Shown: positions 1 to 9,232 of the stretch, piece by piece
Layout: each line of letters starts with the position of its first letter
How positions within the stretch are numbered: position 1 is the first letter of the stretch
DNA from: a virus
IMG/VR virus record: IMGVR_UViG_3300021197_001137
Span: 1 to 61,953 of that record
Strand: one strand, 5' to 3'
Length of the DNA: 61,953 nt
Translations under genes and position numbers: made by a program
The notes under the pieces: model-generated
What the model was told of the DNA's origin: nothing
Database searches by the model: none
Seen by the model: the letters and a program-made list of their open reading frames with translations, nothing else

Positions 1-3000
1 GAAATACCTGCTGATCAAGTACAAAGTGCTGTAAATAGAAATAAAATAGGAGCTGAGCTACCTTCAATGATTGGTACACAAATAAATAATAGGTTTTCCA
101 ACCTAGATCCATCCACTAGAGAGGAGTTTACATTTGATGTATTAGAAAAAATATTAAGGCCAAACAAACAAGGTGTTAACAAGGATTTACAATGGGACGG
201 CAGAGGAGACCTGTATGGCTTTTTAAATGGAAGAATAGGTCTTAGGATTAGAGATGCCGTTAGAGAAGATTACAATCGCCCAGAGGCTGAAAGAATGTAT
301 GTGGGGCGTATAGACGCTAAGCAAATAGAAGATTTAACAAAGGAGCCATCAACAGAGCCTACTACTGAGCCTACACCTAAAAAGAAATCTACAACCTCTG
401 AGGAGTCTGTAGAAAGAGGTCAAGCTACTTTTGACGAGCTAGACATTGTTGATGACGATTTAGTAAAAGATATTAAATCTGAGCTTGAAAAAGAAATTAG
501 GGTACGTGTTCAGAAAGGTACATTGTCAGAAACCGTTTCTGTTAAAAAAGGTAGAAATACATATATTGTATCGTGGCTAGAAGACTACATAAATAAGCAA
601 TTGTTCAAAAAGCTCCTTAAAAAAGTGGGTGCAATTAGTGGAACATATCCAGACACTGTAATACCCCCTGCTTATATTGACTTTTTGCAAGATCCCAAGA
701 CTTTTGATATTATAACAAAAGCTTTACCTATTAAAAGCATAAAGAAAAGCTATAGTAAGCTATTTGAAATAGAACGTATAGGTAGAGAAGTAACTGCAGA
801 AGGCAACCCTATATTTAGGATAAAGAAAATAGATAAAACTAAATTCTTTAAATACTTTGTAGATGGCAAAAAATCTACAATATTAGAAAGACAAAAGCAA
901 TTATTTAGAGAAATATTAACACCTGTAACAAAACAAATTGTTGCAGATATTGCGACTGTAGACAATCTAAGTTCATTAAAAGAAATACAGTCCTTGGCTC
1001 CATCTCAATCTGTAGATGTAGTAAATTCTATAGCTATTGAAGCTCAATTAAATGAGTTAGAATCTCAAATAGACAGATACAAAGGCGAAAAAACAGGATT
1101 TGATATTATTCAGTTTTCAAAAAGTTTAAGCAAGGAAGACAAAGCTGCTATTTCTAAAAAATTAGGTTATAAAAGCGATGGAGTTATAGCGATGGCTCAA
1201 TTAGCGGCGCAAATAATATCTCAAACAATAAGCCCTACAAGAAGAAAATACAATAAGTCTTTAAAGAGCATAGAAGAAAAACTTGGCCCTGAGCTTTGGG
1301 AAAAAGTTTGGAAAAACACTCTTAAAGATTATACTAATATACTTGATTCTTTTAAAGCAAAACAAGAGTATACTAATGGAGTATTAGCTGAACAAGTTGT
1401 TTGGGATGTTTTTTCTAAAACACCAGGTATTAAAGTTATTTCTAAAAGACCTGGAGATAAGTCAGGAGATACCTCAGCAGATATTATTATTAAGCATAAG
1501 CAAAAAGAATATATATTTGAAATAAAATACAATAAGACATCTAGGATAACTAGCACAAACATAAAAAATTACCACGATTCATCTAAAATGGAAACTACTC
1601 GTGAAATAGGTGAGGAAAGTAATAAAATAGTTATGGATGCTATAAAAAATAGCAAGCCATTACAAAGCTTTATTAGTAAGGTTGATAAATTTATGGCTAA
1701 AAATTATCCTGGTGAAAATTATATAACTGATTCAGGCTATATAGAGCTAACACCTAAGCAATATGAAGAATTAAATTTAGGAGACAGCCTATATAAAGAA
1801 TCTGTAACTTATATAAATGGCTTAAATGAAAAAATGGTAGAAGCCATATATAATGGAAAAGATACTCATTATATAGGATTTTTAGACATTGGTACATTTC
1901 ATGTAGGTGAAAATATAGCTGGGCTGCCGATACCTAAATTTGAGGGCGATCTATTTACTAGAGCATGGTTAAAAAAAGGTGCGCCTAAAGCCAATGGTAA
2001 AATGACATTCATACTTAAAATGTATGCCCAATTAACAACACCAGCTGCAGACGCTTTAGCCGAAGGGTCTACTATGTCTATAATAAGCTCTGATTCCATA
2101 AATAGCAATTTTAAAAGAATTCAGTTTTCTAAAAGTAAACCTGCGTGGGATCCATTTGATATGCGAGATGTGGTTACTATGGCATTGTTTGGTAAAACTA
2201 AAGCTTTTAAGAATAAACAAAGGTTTGAAAGAACTTATAAATATTTAACTCCTTCTCAACAAAAACAGGTACAGGAGGAAATGAAAAACCATAAATTATT
2301 GCAATTTAGCAAGACTATTAATAAAGCTAAAGCAATGATTAATAGACCCGACGCTCCTCAAAAAGGAATTAGCGTTTGGGATTTCGACGATACACTAGCA
2401 ACTACAAAAAGCAATGTATTATATACTTTACCAAATGGTACTAGAGGAAAAATAAATGCAACTGAGTTTGCATTGCAAGCCGATAGTCTTGAAAAGCAAG
2501 GCGCTGAATTTGATTTTAGTGAATTCAGCAAAGTAATGAAAGGCGCTAAAGGTCCTATGTTTGATAAAGCCATAGCTCGAAATAAAAAGTTTGGCAATGA
2601 CAATGTTTTTATTTTAACAGCTAGACCAGCGAATTCAAAATATGCTATACACGAGTTTTTAAAAGGTATTGGCTTAGATATCAAATTGGAAAACATAGTG
2701 GGCTTAGGCGACGGAACGGCCTTAGCTAAAGCACAATGGGTTGTTGGAAAAGTAGCCGAAGGCTATAACGATTTCTATTTTGCAGATGATGCTTACAAAA
2801 ATGTTAAAGCAGTGCAAGGGGTTCTTGAAGAGGCCGATGTTAAATCTAAAGTGCATCAAGCTAAAGTTCAATTCTCTAAAAACTTGAATAAAGATTTTAA
2901 TGACATTATACAAGACGTTACTGGCGTTTCTTCTAGTACTAAAGTATTTGAAGCTGCTAGTAAAGTTATAGGCAAAACAAAAGACAAATTTAAGTTTTTT

Positions 3001-4860
3001 GTACCATATTCTGCGGAGGATTTTGTTGGTTTGCTTTACCCTTTAATGGGCAAAGGTAAACAGGGAGACGCTCACGCTGCCTGGTTTAAGGAAGCTTTAT
3101 TAGATCCTTACGCTAAAGGGTATAGAGATTTTGAATCTTATAAGCAAAATGCTACAGCTATTGTTAAGCAACTTGTAAAAAGCTTTAAGGATGTTCCCTC
3201 GGGGTTAGAAAAAACTAATTCTACAGGTTTTACAAATGAAATGGCTTTAAGAGTTATATTGTGGGCAAAAAATGGTCACGAAATACCTGGTTTATCTAAG
3301 CAAGAGCGTAGTGATTTAATTAAGGTTGTTCAAGGTGATCAAGCTTTATTAAATTTTGCAAAACAAATACAATCTACTTTAGGTGGTTATCCTGAGCCTA
3401 CTAGCAATTGGTATGCTGGCACAATAACAACGGATGCTATTAACATGATAAACACATCTAAGAGAGCTGAGTTTTTGGAAGCTTGGCAGCAAAACGTAGA
3501 TGTGGTATTCTCTAAGGATAACATGAATAAACTTAGACTTCAATTTGGTGAAAACTACACAGAAGCTCTTGAAGACATGTTATACAGAATGAAGACCGGT
3601 CGTAACAGACCAATAGGAGCAAATAAGCTTACCAATAATTTTATGAATTGGGTAAATGACTCCGTTGGTACTATAATGTTCTTTAATACAAGATCTGCAT
3701 TGCTGCAAACATTATCTATTGTAAACTTTGTAAATTGGGGAGATAATAATCCTATTGCTGCAGCGGAAGCTTTTGCTAATCAAGATCAATTTTGGAAAGA
3801 CTTCAGTATGCTGTTTAATTCTGACTTTTTAAAACAAAGAAGATCCGGATTAAAGAATGATGTTAATGCTGACGACATAGCAAGAGCCGCAGAAACGGCA
3901 ACTAATAAATATAAAGCAGCACTTAGCGCAGTGTTAAAAGCTGGGTTTTTACCTACGCAAATAGCAGATAGTTTTGCTATAGCTATGGGTGGCGCATCTT
4001 TTGTTAGAAACAGAATAAATACTTATGTTTCACAAGGCATGTCAGAAAAGCAAGCTAAAGAAAAAGCTTTATTAGAGTTTCAAGAAATAGCAGAAGAAAC
4101 ACAACAGTCTTCAAGACCAGATAGAGTATCTCAACAGCAAGCAAGTCCATTAGGGCGTATTATATTAGCCTTTGCTAATACACCTATGCAATACATGAGG
4201 CTAACAAAGAAAGCTGTTTTAGATCTTAAAAACAGGCGTGGTGATGATAAAACTAATATAACTAAAATAATATATTATACAACGGTACAAAATATGATAT
4301 TCTCTTCATTGCAGTCAGCTATGTTTGCTGCTTTGTTTGAGGATGATGATGAGGAAATGATTGAGGATAAGCAACTAAGAGCGGCTAATTCTATGTTAGA
4401 TTCTCTGTTACGTGGTACCGGAGTATATGGGGCTATAGCTTCAACAATTAAAAATATATTATTTGAAGTAAATAAACAATCTAAAAAAGATCGACCAGAT
4501 TATACTCAAGCTGGCTTAAGGATGCTTAGTATATCCCCGCCTGTAGATTCTAAAATAAGAAAAGTACTTAGTACAGGTAGAGCTTTTAGTTATAAAACAA
4601 CTAGAGAAAAAATGGTTGGCTTTGGATTAGATAACCCCGCTTTTTATGCAATCGGCCAATCTGTATCTGCTTTTACTAACATTCCTTTGGATAGAGTTAT
4701 AAGAAAAATGGATAATGTTAGAATGGTATTTAGCGATGAAACTAAGTATTGGCAAAAGGTAGCATTGCTATTAGGATATAGCCAGTGGGATTTAGGATTG
4801 GTACAAAAGAAAGACACACCAAATAAGTTTGGAAAAACAAGCAAATGGAAAAAAAGATAA
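1..4860 (+). CDS. C-terminal part of a giant polyvalent virion protein
   Basis: The frame is open from base 1 and continues in frame from the open frame at the right edge (59704-61953), so on a circular molecule the two form one protein of about 2,369 residues. The first ATG inside this part is at 67. Modules seen: a PD-(D/E)XK nuclease-like core (Asp codon at 1480, E-x-K at 1519-1527); a HAD-superfamily phosphatase-like module (DFDDT 2380-2394, ILTAR 2611-2625, FADDA 2779-2793); and a long helical C-terminal part ending in a hydrophobic stretch (about 4270-4340) and acidic and basic tails. The motif [ILV]QFSK occurs at 1111, 2122, 2302 and 2869, the last two flanking the HAD module. By family knowledge such multi-enzyme proteins are packaged and injected with phage DNA. 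Enzymatic roles here are inferred, not shown. Confidence 0.8.
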   Translation, partial: EIPADQVQSAVNRNKIGAELPSMIGTQINNRFSNLDPSTREEFTFDVLEKILRPNKQGVNKDLQWDGRGDLYGFLNGRIGLRIRDAVREDYNRPEAERMYVGRIDAKQIEDLTKEPSTEPTTEPTPKKKSTTSEESVERGQATFDELDIVDDDLVKDIKSELEKEIRVRVQKGTLSETVSVKKGRNTYIVSWLEDYINKQLFKKLLKKVGAISGTYPDTVIPPAYIDFLQDPKTFDIITKALPIKSIKKSYSKLFEIERIGREVTAEGNPIFRIKKIDKTKFFKYFVDGKKSTILERQKQLFREILTPVTKQIVADIATVDNLSSLKEIQSLAPSQSVDVVNSIAIEAQLNELESQIDRYKGEKTGFDIIQFSKSLSKEDKAAISKKLGYKSDGVIAMAQLAAQIISQTISPTRRKYNKSLKSIEEKLGPELWEKVWKNTLKDYTNILDSFKAKQEYTNGVLAEQVVWDVFSKTPGIKVISKRPGDKSGDTSADIIIKHKQKEYIFEIKYNKTSRITSTNIKNYHDSSKMETTREIGEESNKIVMDAIKNSKPLQSFISKVDKFMAKNYPGENYITDSGYIELTPKQYEELNLGDSLYKESVTYINGLNEKMVEAIYNGKDTHYIGFLDIGTFHVGENIAGLPIPKFEGDLFTRAWLKKGAPKANGKMTFILKMYAQLTTPAADALAEGSTMSIISSDSINSNFKRIQFSKSKPAWDPFDMRDVVTMALFGKTKAFKNKQRFERTYKYLTPSQQKQVQEEMKNHKLLQFSKTINKAKAMINRPDAPQKGISVWDFDDTLATTKSNVLYTLPNGTRGKINATEFALQADSLEKQGAEFDFSEFSKVMKGAKGPMFDKAIARNKKFGNDNVFILTARPANSKYAIHEFLKGIGLDIKLENIVGLGDGTALAKAQWVVGKVAEGYNDFYFADDAYKNVKAVQGVLEEADVKSKVHQAKVQFSKNLNKDFNDIIQDVTGVSSSTKVFEAASKVIGKTKDKFKFFVPYSAEDFVGLLYPLMGKGKQGDAHAAWFKEALLDPYAKGYRDFESYKQNATAIVKQLVKSFKDVPSGLEKTNSTGFTNEMALRVILWAKNGHEIPGLSKQERSDLIKVVQGDQALLNFAKQIQSTLGGYPEPTSNWYAGTITTDAINMINTSKRAEFLEAWQQNVDVVFSKDNMNKLRLQFGENYTEALEDMLYRMKTGRNRPIGANKLTNNFMNWVNDSVGTIMFFNTRSALLQTLSIVNFVNWGDNNPIAAAEAFANQDQFWKDFSMLFNSDFLKQRRSGLKNDVNADDIARAAETATNKYKAALSAVLKAGFLPTQIADSFAIAMGGASFVRNRINTYVSQGMSEKQAKEKALLEFQEIAEETQQSSRPDRVSQQQASPLGRIILAFANTPMQYMRLTKKAVLDLKNRRGDDKTNITKIIYYTTVQNMIFSSLQSAMFAALFEDDDEEMIEDKQLRAANSMLDSLLRGTGVYGAIASTIKNILFEVNKQSKKDRPDYTQAGLRMLSISPPVDSKIRKVLSTGRAFSYKTTREKMVGFGLDNPAFYAIGQSVSAFTNIPLDRVIRKMDNVRMVFSDETKYWQKVALLLGYSQWDLGLVQKKDTPNKFGKTSKWKKR

Positions 4861-4864
4861 TAAT

Positions 4865-5095
4865 ATGAGCAAACCAATTACAGCAAAAACAAGCAAAGTA
4901 GGTGCTACTACATATTGTAATAAGTGCAAAGACAAGAACTGCAACTGTTCCAAGTCTTCTCCTGCAACAAGAAAAGATGCTTGCTATAGTAAAGTAAAAA
5001 GTAGATATAAAAAATGGCCTTCAGCTTATGCAAGTGGAGCTTTAGCAAAATGTAGAAAAGTAGGCGCTGCTAACTGGGGAAATAAATCTAAATAA
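4865..5095 (+). CDS. Small basic Cys-containing phage protein (76 aa)
   Basis: The ATG at 4865 is chosen because the in-frame ATG at 4829 lies inside the preceding gene. The protein is Lys/Arg-rich, with an N-terminal cysteine cluster (CNKCKDKNCNC) and a C-terminal block RYKKWPSAYASGALAKCRKV. Similar blocks are common in small proteins of marine phages and some algal viruses; no function is established that I can name. The N-terminus (MSKPITAKTSK) shares an x-P-[IV]-T motif with four other small virion-region proteins. It sits 4 bases after the giant polyvalent protein gene and 2 bases before the next gene, so it is part of the late operon and may be packaged. Confidence 0.75.
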   Translation: MSKPITAKTSKVGATTYCNKCKDKNCNCSKSSPATRKDACYSKVKSRYKKWPSAYASGALAKCRKVGAANWGNKSK

Positions 5096-5097
5096 CT

Positions 5098-5343
5098 ATG
5101 GCCTATAAATCACCATGCAAACAAGTTAGAAAAAGCAAAGAAGGACTTGCTTTAAAAAGATGGTTTGAAGAAGACTGGAAAACCCCAAAGGGTAATGAAG
5201 ATTACTCAGAAGGGGAAAACACATTCAGGCCAACTAAAAAAGTATCTAATAAAACACCAAAAACCTGGAGTGAAGTTACTCCCGAATCCAAAGCAAAAGC
5301 CCAAAAAGAAAAGAACACTAAAGGTAGAGTTACCAAATATTAA
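5098..5343 (+). CDS. Small basic phage protein, DUF5872-like (81 aa)
   Basis: Begins with MAYKSPCKQVRKSKEG, followed by KRWFEEDWKTPKG and FRPTKKVSNKTPKTWSE, a pattern I associate with the uncharacterised DUF5872-type proteins of phages and large DNA viruses. That assignment is from memory and moderate at best. It is rich in Lys, Pro and Ser, without membrane segments. It is tightly packed between the preceding small basic gene and the holin, suggesting late expression. An alternative start at 5165 in another frame is a shadow. Confidence 0.65.
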   Translation: MAYKSPCKQVRKSKEGLALKRWFEEDWKTPKGNEDYSEGENTFRPTKKVSNKTPKTWSEVTPESKAKAQKEKNTKGRVTKY

Positions 5344-5346
5344 AAC

Positions 5347-5505
5347 ATGAACTTACAAGAAATAAAGTTATACGCTATAAACGGTAGTACACTAGGAGTT
5401 ACAACCTTTACACAAATAGAGGATTGGTTAAAAATAATATTATTAGTAGTAACTATAGGTTATACTATATCTAAATGGTCAAAAGTGCGTGAGGAAGATA
5501 AATAA
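5347..5505 (+). CDS. Putative holin (52 aa, one membrane segment)
   Basis: A short gene starting at ATG 5347: an N-terminal polar part (MNLQEIKLYAINGS), one hydrophobic helix (WLKIILLVVTIGYTISKW) and a charged C-terminus (KVREEDK). This is the usual build of small single-spanning phage holins or spanins, and it overlaps the start of the amidase gene by 17 bases. Its role as the holin that releases the amidase to the peptidoglycan is inferred from topology and position. A second holin candidate of a different family lies at 37746-38147. Confidence 0.65.
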   Translation: MNLQEIKLYAINGSTLGVTTFTQIEDWLKIILLVVTIGYTISKWSKVREEDK

Positions 5506-5896
5506 AATAATAATACACTGTTCCGCTACAAAAGAAGGTGAAGATATATCCGCAGCTACTATAGATAGGTGGCATCGAGATAGAGGATGGAGCGGCATTG
5601 GTTATCATTATATTGTATCTTTAAACGGAAACATTGAGTACGGTAGGCCTATAGATAAGCAAGGGGCTCATGTAAAAAACCACAACAAGGGAAGTATTGG
5701 GATATGTTATATAGGAGGTCTAGATGAACATTTAGATCCAAAAGATACTAGAACGCCAGAGCAAAAAGAAAGCCTTCTATTACTTCTTAAAACATTAAAA
5801 AAAATGCATTCGAAAGCAACGATACATGGCCACAACGAATTCGCTAGAAAATCTTGTCCTTGTTTTGATGCTTATAATGAATATTGTTATATATAA
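5489..5896 (+). CDS. N-acetylmuramoyl-L-alanine amidase (endolysin)
   Basis: A 135-residue single-domain protein of the T7 lysozyme/Amidase_2 family, which cuts the amide bond between MurNAc and L-Ala in peptidoglycan. Visible zinc-site and family motifs: IIIHCSAT near the N-terminus, GIGYHYIV, GAHVKNHNKGSIGICYIGG in the middle, and IHGHNEF with KSCPCFD near the C-terminus. The length matches T7 lysozyme-type enzymes. The start is the GTG at 5489, inside the holin gene; no ATG is available before the catalytic HCSAT. No signal peptide, so it depends on a holin. It is the last plus-strand gene before the convergent terminator. Confidence 0.93.
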   Translation: MRKINKIIIHCSATKEGEDISAATIDRWHRDRGWSGIGYHYIVSLNGNIEYGRPIDKQGAHVKNHNKGSIGICYIGGLDEHLDPKDTRTPEQKESLLLLLKTLKKMHSKATIHGHNEFARKSCPCFDAYNEYCYI

Positions 5897-5926
5897 AAAA
5901 AGGGCACCGTTTCCAGCACCCTTTTT
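5897..5926. terminator. Bidirectional terminator between convergent arms
   Basis: An inverted repeat AAAAAGGG (5897-5904) / CCCTTTTT (5919-5926) around a 14-base loop. The A- and T-runs give a U-run on either transcript. It lies just after the amidase stop (5896) and before the nrdA stop (5944), where the plus and minus arms converge. Confidence 0.7.
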
Positions 5927-5943
5927 CTAACTAACTAAACAAA

Positions 5944-7665
5944 CTAACCATCACACGCAAGACAATCTTCACTCATCGCTTGCTGTGCAATATCTCCACG
6001 TAGAACACTCTCTGTTCTAGTATAATATAATGTTTTCACTCCTTTTTTCCACGCTTCAAAATGCACTTTATTTATCCATTTTGGCGTAGCTATAGCAGGA
6101 AAAGCTAAATTTAAACTAACAGATTGATCTATATACTGTTGTCTTATTCCTGCTTGATTAACCAACTCTAATTGATTAATTTCCTTAAACGTCTTAAATA
6201 CTTCTTTTGCAGGTATTTCGTGGGAGCCAATAGTAATATCATCAAGTTCAGATAAACCTTGAACGCTACCGCCATCTGCAAGTATCTTATCCCATGTTTC
6301 ATTTGTATTAATTTTAAGCTTCCTTAGCAACTTTACTAATGTAGGGTTTTTTCTTATAAAAGTACCTTTAGCCGATTGTTCTGTAAATACGTTGGCAGCC
6401 CAAGGCTCTATTCCTGGTGAAACATTGCCACCAAGCTTTGAATTACTAACAGTGGGAGCAATAGCGCGCAAATGAGTATTACGATAACCAGTACCAGCGC
6501 ACCACAAAGGTTCACCATAAATTTCAGCAAGATCTCTGGAAGCTCTTTCGCTTTCAATTTTAATCTGCGAAAATATTTTCCTAGTTTCAAACTGAGCAAG
6601 GAGACCTTCAAAAGGAGTTCCGTTTTCCTGGAGATAGGTGTGCCATCCGAGTACACCCAGCCCAAGCGCTCGTCCTTTAGTAGCAGAACGAATGGCATTT
6701 TCAAAACCTCTAAGTCCTTTGGCTCTTTGAATAAATTCCTCCATAACGCCATCGAGAAACCATATAGCGTCGTATATAAGGTTTGTACCTTTCCATTCTT
6801 CATATTTTGCTAGATTTAATGATGATAAACAACAAACAAAGCTGTGATTTTCATCTGTGTGTAATGTGATTTCAGAACATATATTTGTCATATGAACTTT
6901 TAATCCGTTTTCTTTATATGCTTTTGGATTTGATTTGTTAACATTTCCCTTAAACATGATATAAGGTTCTCCAGTTGCTTTTCGCTTTCTAAGTAGTTTA
7001 CTCCATCTATTTCTAGCATCCTTATCTCCTTGTTCAAGCTTTCGCATAAACTTATCGCCAATAATTGCGCATTGATGTAAATTAAGCGATTGTCTGTTAA
7101 CATCTCCTTTAGGTTCTCTGATTTCAAGCCACTCATCAAAATCGTCGTGCTCAATGTTAATATTAACTGAAGCAGCTCCTCGTCTGACAGACCCTTGATT
7201 AGTTGCAAGGATCGTTGAATCGTAGATTTTACAAAAAGGGACAACCCCGTCACTTGTTCCATTGCCTGTTATTTTTGCGCCAGCGGGTCTTATTTGATTT
7301 ATACCGATACCAACTCCACCGCCGTGCTTAGCGAGTAGCATCATTTCTAAATTCTTTTGGCCAATATCCTGTATCGAATCAGCAACGTCAATGCCGAAGC
7401 AACTAATAGGCAAGCCCCTATCAGTCCCAGTGTTTGAGAGTACCGGACTAGCAAGGCACAGCCAACCATTCCAGATGTAATTAAAAAATACCTCAGCCAT
7501 TTCAGGCTTATATAACCTACGAGCAACTGTTTTAGCGACTCGCATGTATGCTTCTCTAGGTGTTTCTCCGTCAAATAAATATCCCCCGGATATAGTCTTC
7601 TTGTATACGTCGTTATTACCCCACGCAGGGTAGTCTTCACCTTTTTTCCAGTTTTCATTCCACAT
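5944..7665 (-). CDS. nrdA: Ribonucleoside-diphosphate reductase, alpha subunit
   Basis: The large subunit of class I ribonucleotide reductase, which reduces NDPs to dNDPs for phage DNA synthesis. Key features: first redox Cys in LPISCFG, the radical-site motif NICSEI, the second Cys in FVCCLSSLNLA, the radical-transfer tyrosines in LYYTRTES, and the C-terminal CLACDG pair that exchanges with thioredoxin/glutaredoxin. At 573 residues it is much shorter than cellular NrdA (about 760) and starts directly at the barrel region (MWNENWKKGEDYPAWG), so the N-terminal ATP-cone allosteric domain is absent. Its ATG overlaps the stop of the upstream small membrane gene (TAATG), indicating translational coupling. 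Confidence 0.96.
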   Translation of the reverse strand: MWNENWKKGEDYPAWGNNDVYKKTISGGYLFDGETPREAYMRVAKTVARRLYKPEMAEVFFNYIWNGWLCLASPVLSNTGTDRGLPISCFGIDVADSIQDIGQKNLEMMLLAKHGGGVGIGINQIRPAGAKITGNGTSDGVVPFCKIYDSTILATNQGSVRRGAASVNINIEHDDFDEWLEIREPKGDVNRQSLNLHQCAIIGDKFMRKLEQGDKDARNRWSKLLRKRKATGEPYIMFKGNVNKSNPKAYKENGLKVHMTNICSEITLHTDENHSFVCCLSSLNLAKYEEWKGTNLIYDAIWFLDGVMEEFIQRAKGLRGFENAIRSATKGRALGLGVLGWHTYLQENGTPFEGLLAQFETRKIFSQIKIESERASRDLAEIYGEPLWCAGTGYRNTHLRAIAPTVSNSKLGGNVSPGIEPWAANVFTEQSAKGTFIRKNPTLVKLLRKLKINTNETWDKILADGGSVQGLSELDDITIGSHEIPAKEVFKTFKEINQLELVNQAGIRQQYIDQSVSLNLAFPAIATPKWINKVHFEAWKKGVKTLYYTRTESVLRGDIAQQAMSEDCLACDG

Positions 7666-7925
7666 TATTTTATAAAGTGTGTTATCCAGGCTATAAGCCC
7701 ATTAATATTTAATGCTACAAGATTCCATTGTTTTCGTGATGAGGTTTGTATAACCACACAAACAAAACCTATTATGTATAGCATTGGTTCAATTGTCCAT
7801 TGTGCTGCTATTAAAAAGCCTGCCCCCATATATCCAATACGGGAGGCAAACTTTTGATATGACGTTAACTTATTAGTATAAGCTAATAATCTCAGCATTC
7901 TTCTTTTAGTTATAGAGATCTTCAT
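7665..7925 (-). CDS. Small membrane protein between nrdB and nrdA (86 aa)
   Basis: An 86-residue protein with a basic N-terminus (MKISITKRRMLRLLAY), two hydrophobic segments (about residues 30-44 and 47-61) and a third weak one near the C-terminus (INGLIAWITHFI). It lies 23 bases after nrdB and overlaps nrdA by one base, so it is co-expressed with the reductase. I do not recognise the family. A membrane role is inferred only from hydropathy. Confidence 0.65.
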   Translation of the reverse strand: MKISITKRRMLRLLAYTNKLTSYQKFASRIGYMGAGFLIAAQWTIEPMLYIIGFVCVVIQTSSRKQWNLVALNINGLIAWITHFIK

Positions 7926-7948
7926 ATATTTCTTTTTCGGTTATAATA

Positions 7949-8917
7949 TTACCAAATGTCTTCGAAGTCTTCCCCTTCGCCAGCTTTTGAATAGTCCGTC
8001 GGCCTAATTGCGAAAAAATCAGTATGAGTGACCCCGCCGGTAAGATGATAGAACCAATCAAGATTAGACGCTGCGTTTTTGTCATACGCGAAATAGTTCC
8101 CAAGGTCAATGTAGCCAAGTTCAACAAGTTTTTCATTTGCTCTTTTCTTTATAAAATGTTTTAAATCATTAGCAGATATACCCTCTATATCTCCCATTTC
8201 AAACATCTTATCAATATACTTAGTTTCTAAAACCACCATTGTTTTAGCGGCTTTTATTATATCTTCTCTACATAAATTCAGTAATTGATCATTTTCATTG
8301 CACATATCTCGGAATAGTTTACACCCCATTTTACTATGCAATGATTCATCTCTTACTGACCACTTCATTTGTTGTCCGATTCCTTTGAGCAAGTTGCGTA
8401 GCTGAAAAGAATACAAAACAGCAAAAGCAGAATAAAGGCTGACTCCCTCGGCGAAAGCTGAAAATACTGCCAAACTTTTCGCAATACCCAAGCTGTCGTT
8501 GCCGCTGTAAGCAACCAAGTTATCGAACCTAGCACTCGTAGCAGGCTCGTGTAAAAACGCTTCATAATCTTCTAATTTTAATGTTTCATTTAAGTAGCTA
8601 TATGCTACGGCGTGAACAGTCTCTTGCGAGCCGAACATCATCGCCATTTGTTTAATCTCGTGTTTAGGAAACCACGATACGACGTTCTGGGTCCAATAAT
8701 CTGAAACAGCGCATTCGGTTTGCGCGAATCCAAGAAGTATGTTCCCAACGAGATTTTTTTCTTTTTTGTTAAGTTTTTCATTCCAATCTTTAATATCACT
8801 TTGCATTGAGATTTCTGTATGTAACCAAAATGCTTGTGCTTGTTTTAACCAACCTTCAGTGTAGTATTCAGGGTACTCAAACGGTTTATACGCTATGCGC
8901 TCATCAAACAACCCCAT
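7949..8917 (-). CDS. nrdB: Ribonucleoside-diphosphate reductase, beta subunit
   Basis: The 322-residue radical-generating subunit. Di-iron ligands are visible in order: TECAVSDYW, ETVHAVAY (Glu, His and the radical Tyr at His+4, as in Escherichia coli E115/H118/Y122), FAEGVSLY and RDESLH. The C-terminus ends EDFEDIW, the kind of tail that docks in NrdA. The conserved Tyr points to a tyrosyl-radical class Ia-type enzyme. The ATG overlaps the stop of the upstream 49-residue gene (TAATG). Confidence 0.96.
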   Translation of the reverse strand: MGLFDERIAYKPFEYPEYYTEGWLKQAQAFWLHTEISMQSDIKDWNEKLNKKEKNLVGNILLGFAQTECAVSDYWTQNVVSWFPKHEIKQMAMMFGSQETVHAVAYSYLNETLKLEDYEAFLHEPATSARFDNLVAYSGNDSLGIAKSLAVFSAFAEGVSLYSAFAVLYSFQLRNLLKGIGQQMKWSVRDESLHSKMGCKLFRDMCNENDQLLNLCREDIIKAAKTMVVLETKYIDKMFEMGDIEGISANDLKHFIKKRANEKLVELGYIDLGNYFAYDKNAASNLDWFYHLTGGVTHTDFFAIRPTDYSKAGEGEDFEDIW

Positions 8918-9066
8918 TAATTATCAATTTCAATTGCTAAATCTACAAAAGGTAGGTAAAACACGTGTGTCGTAAAATCTTTTTCTTTATATGATCTCGC
9001 CCCGAACAATATTCCAGGGTATAATCCTACAGTTATAATCCAACCTCTTTCTCTATTTTCCTCCAT
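8917..9066 (-). CDS. Small conserved-type protein upstream of nrdB (49 aa)
   Basis: A short gene with start at 9064-9066. It encodes a protein beginning MEENRERGWIITVGLYPGIL and continuing FGARSYKEKD...FVDLAIEIDN. The WIITVGLYPGILFG stretch is weakly hydrophobic. Its stop overlaps the nrdB start as TAATG, and its own start lies inside the end of the upstream gene, so it is translationally coupled on both sides. That is the best evidence that it is real. Function unknown. Confidence 0.6.
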   Translation of the reverse strand: MEENRERGWIITVGLYPGILFGARSYKEKDFTTHVFYLPFVDLAIEIDN

Positions 9067-9232
9067 AAACTTTTATATTATATCTATCCATTATTTCTAC
9101 TAATTCTTTATACTTAACTTTGCCTCTAACTTCCCAGCTCCATTTTACAAACTTATCAATTTGACGCTCCGCATACTTTTGTCTAGCTAATCTTTTCTTT
9201 TCGAAAGGATTATACTTATTGTCTCGTCGCAT
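9053..9232 (-). CDS. Small basic protein (59 aa)
   Basis: Starts at 9230-9232 with MRRDNKYNPFEKKRLARQ; it is strongly basic and then continues KYAERQIDKFVKWSWEV. It overlaps the end of the upstream endonuclease gene by 46 bases, unusually long for this arm, and I see no later start before the C-terminal third. It overlaps the downstream 49-residue gene by 14 bases. No recognisable family; nucleic-acid binding is possible from the charge but unproven. Confidence 0.5.
   Translation of the reverse strand: MRRDNKYNPFEKKRLARQKYAERQIDKFVKWSWEVRGKVKYKELVEIMDRYNIKVYGGK

Noticed and set aside
3506-3517. A sixth QFSK-like motif (VFSK) in the polyvalent protein
   Set aside because: Lacks the Gln and is not near a recognisable module border, so not counted with the five.
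7906-8136. A 76-codon minus-strand frame at the end of nrdB
   Set aside because: Overlaps nrdB and the following membrane gene in another phase; shadow of the real genes.
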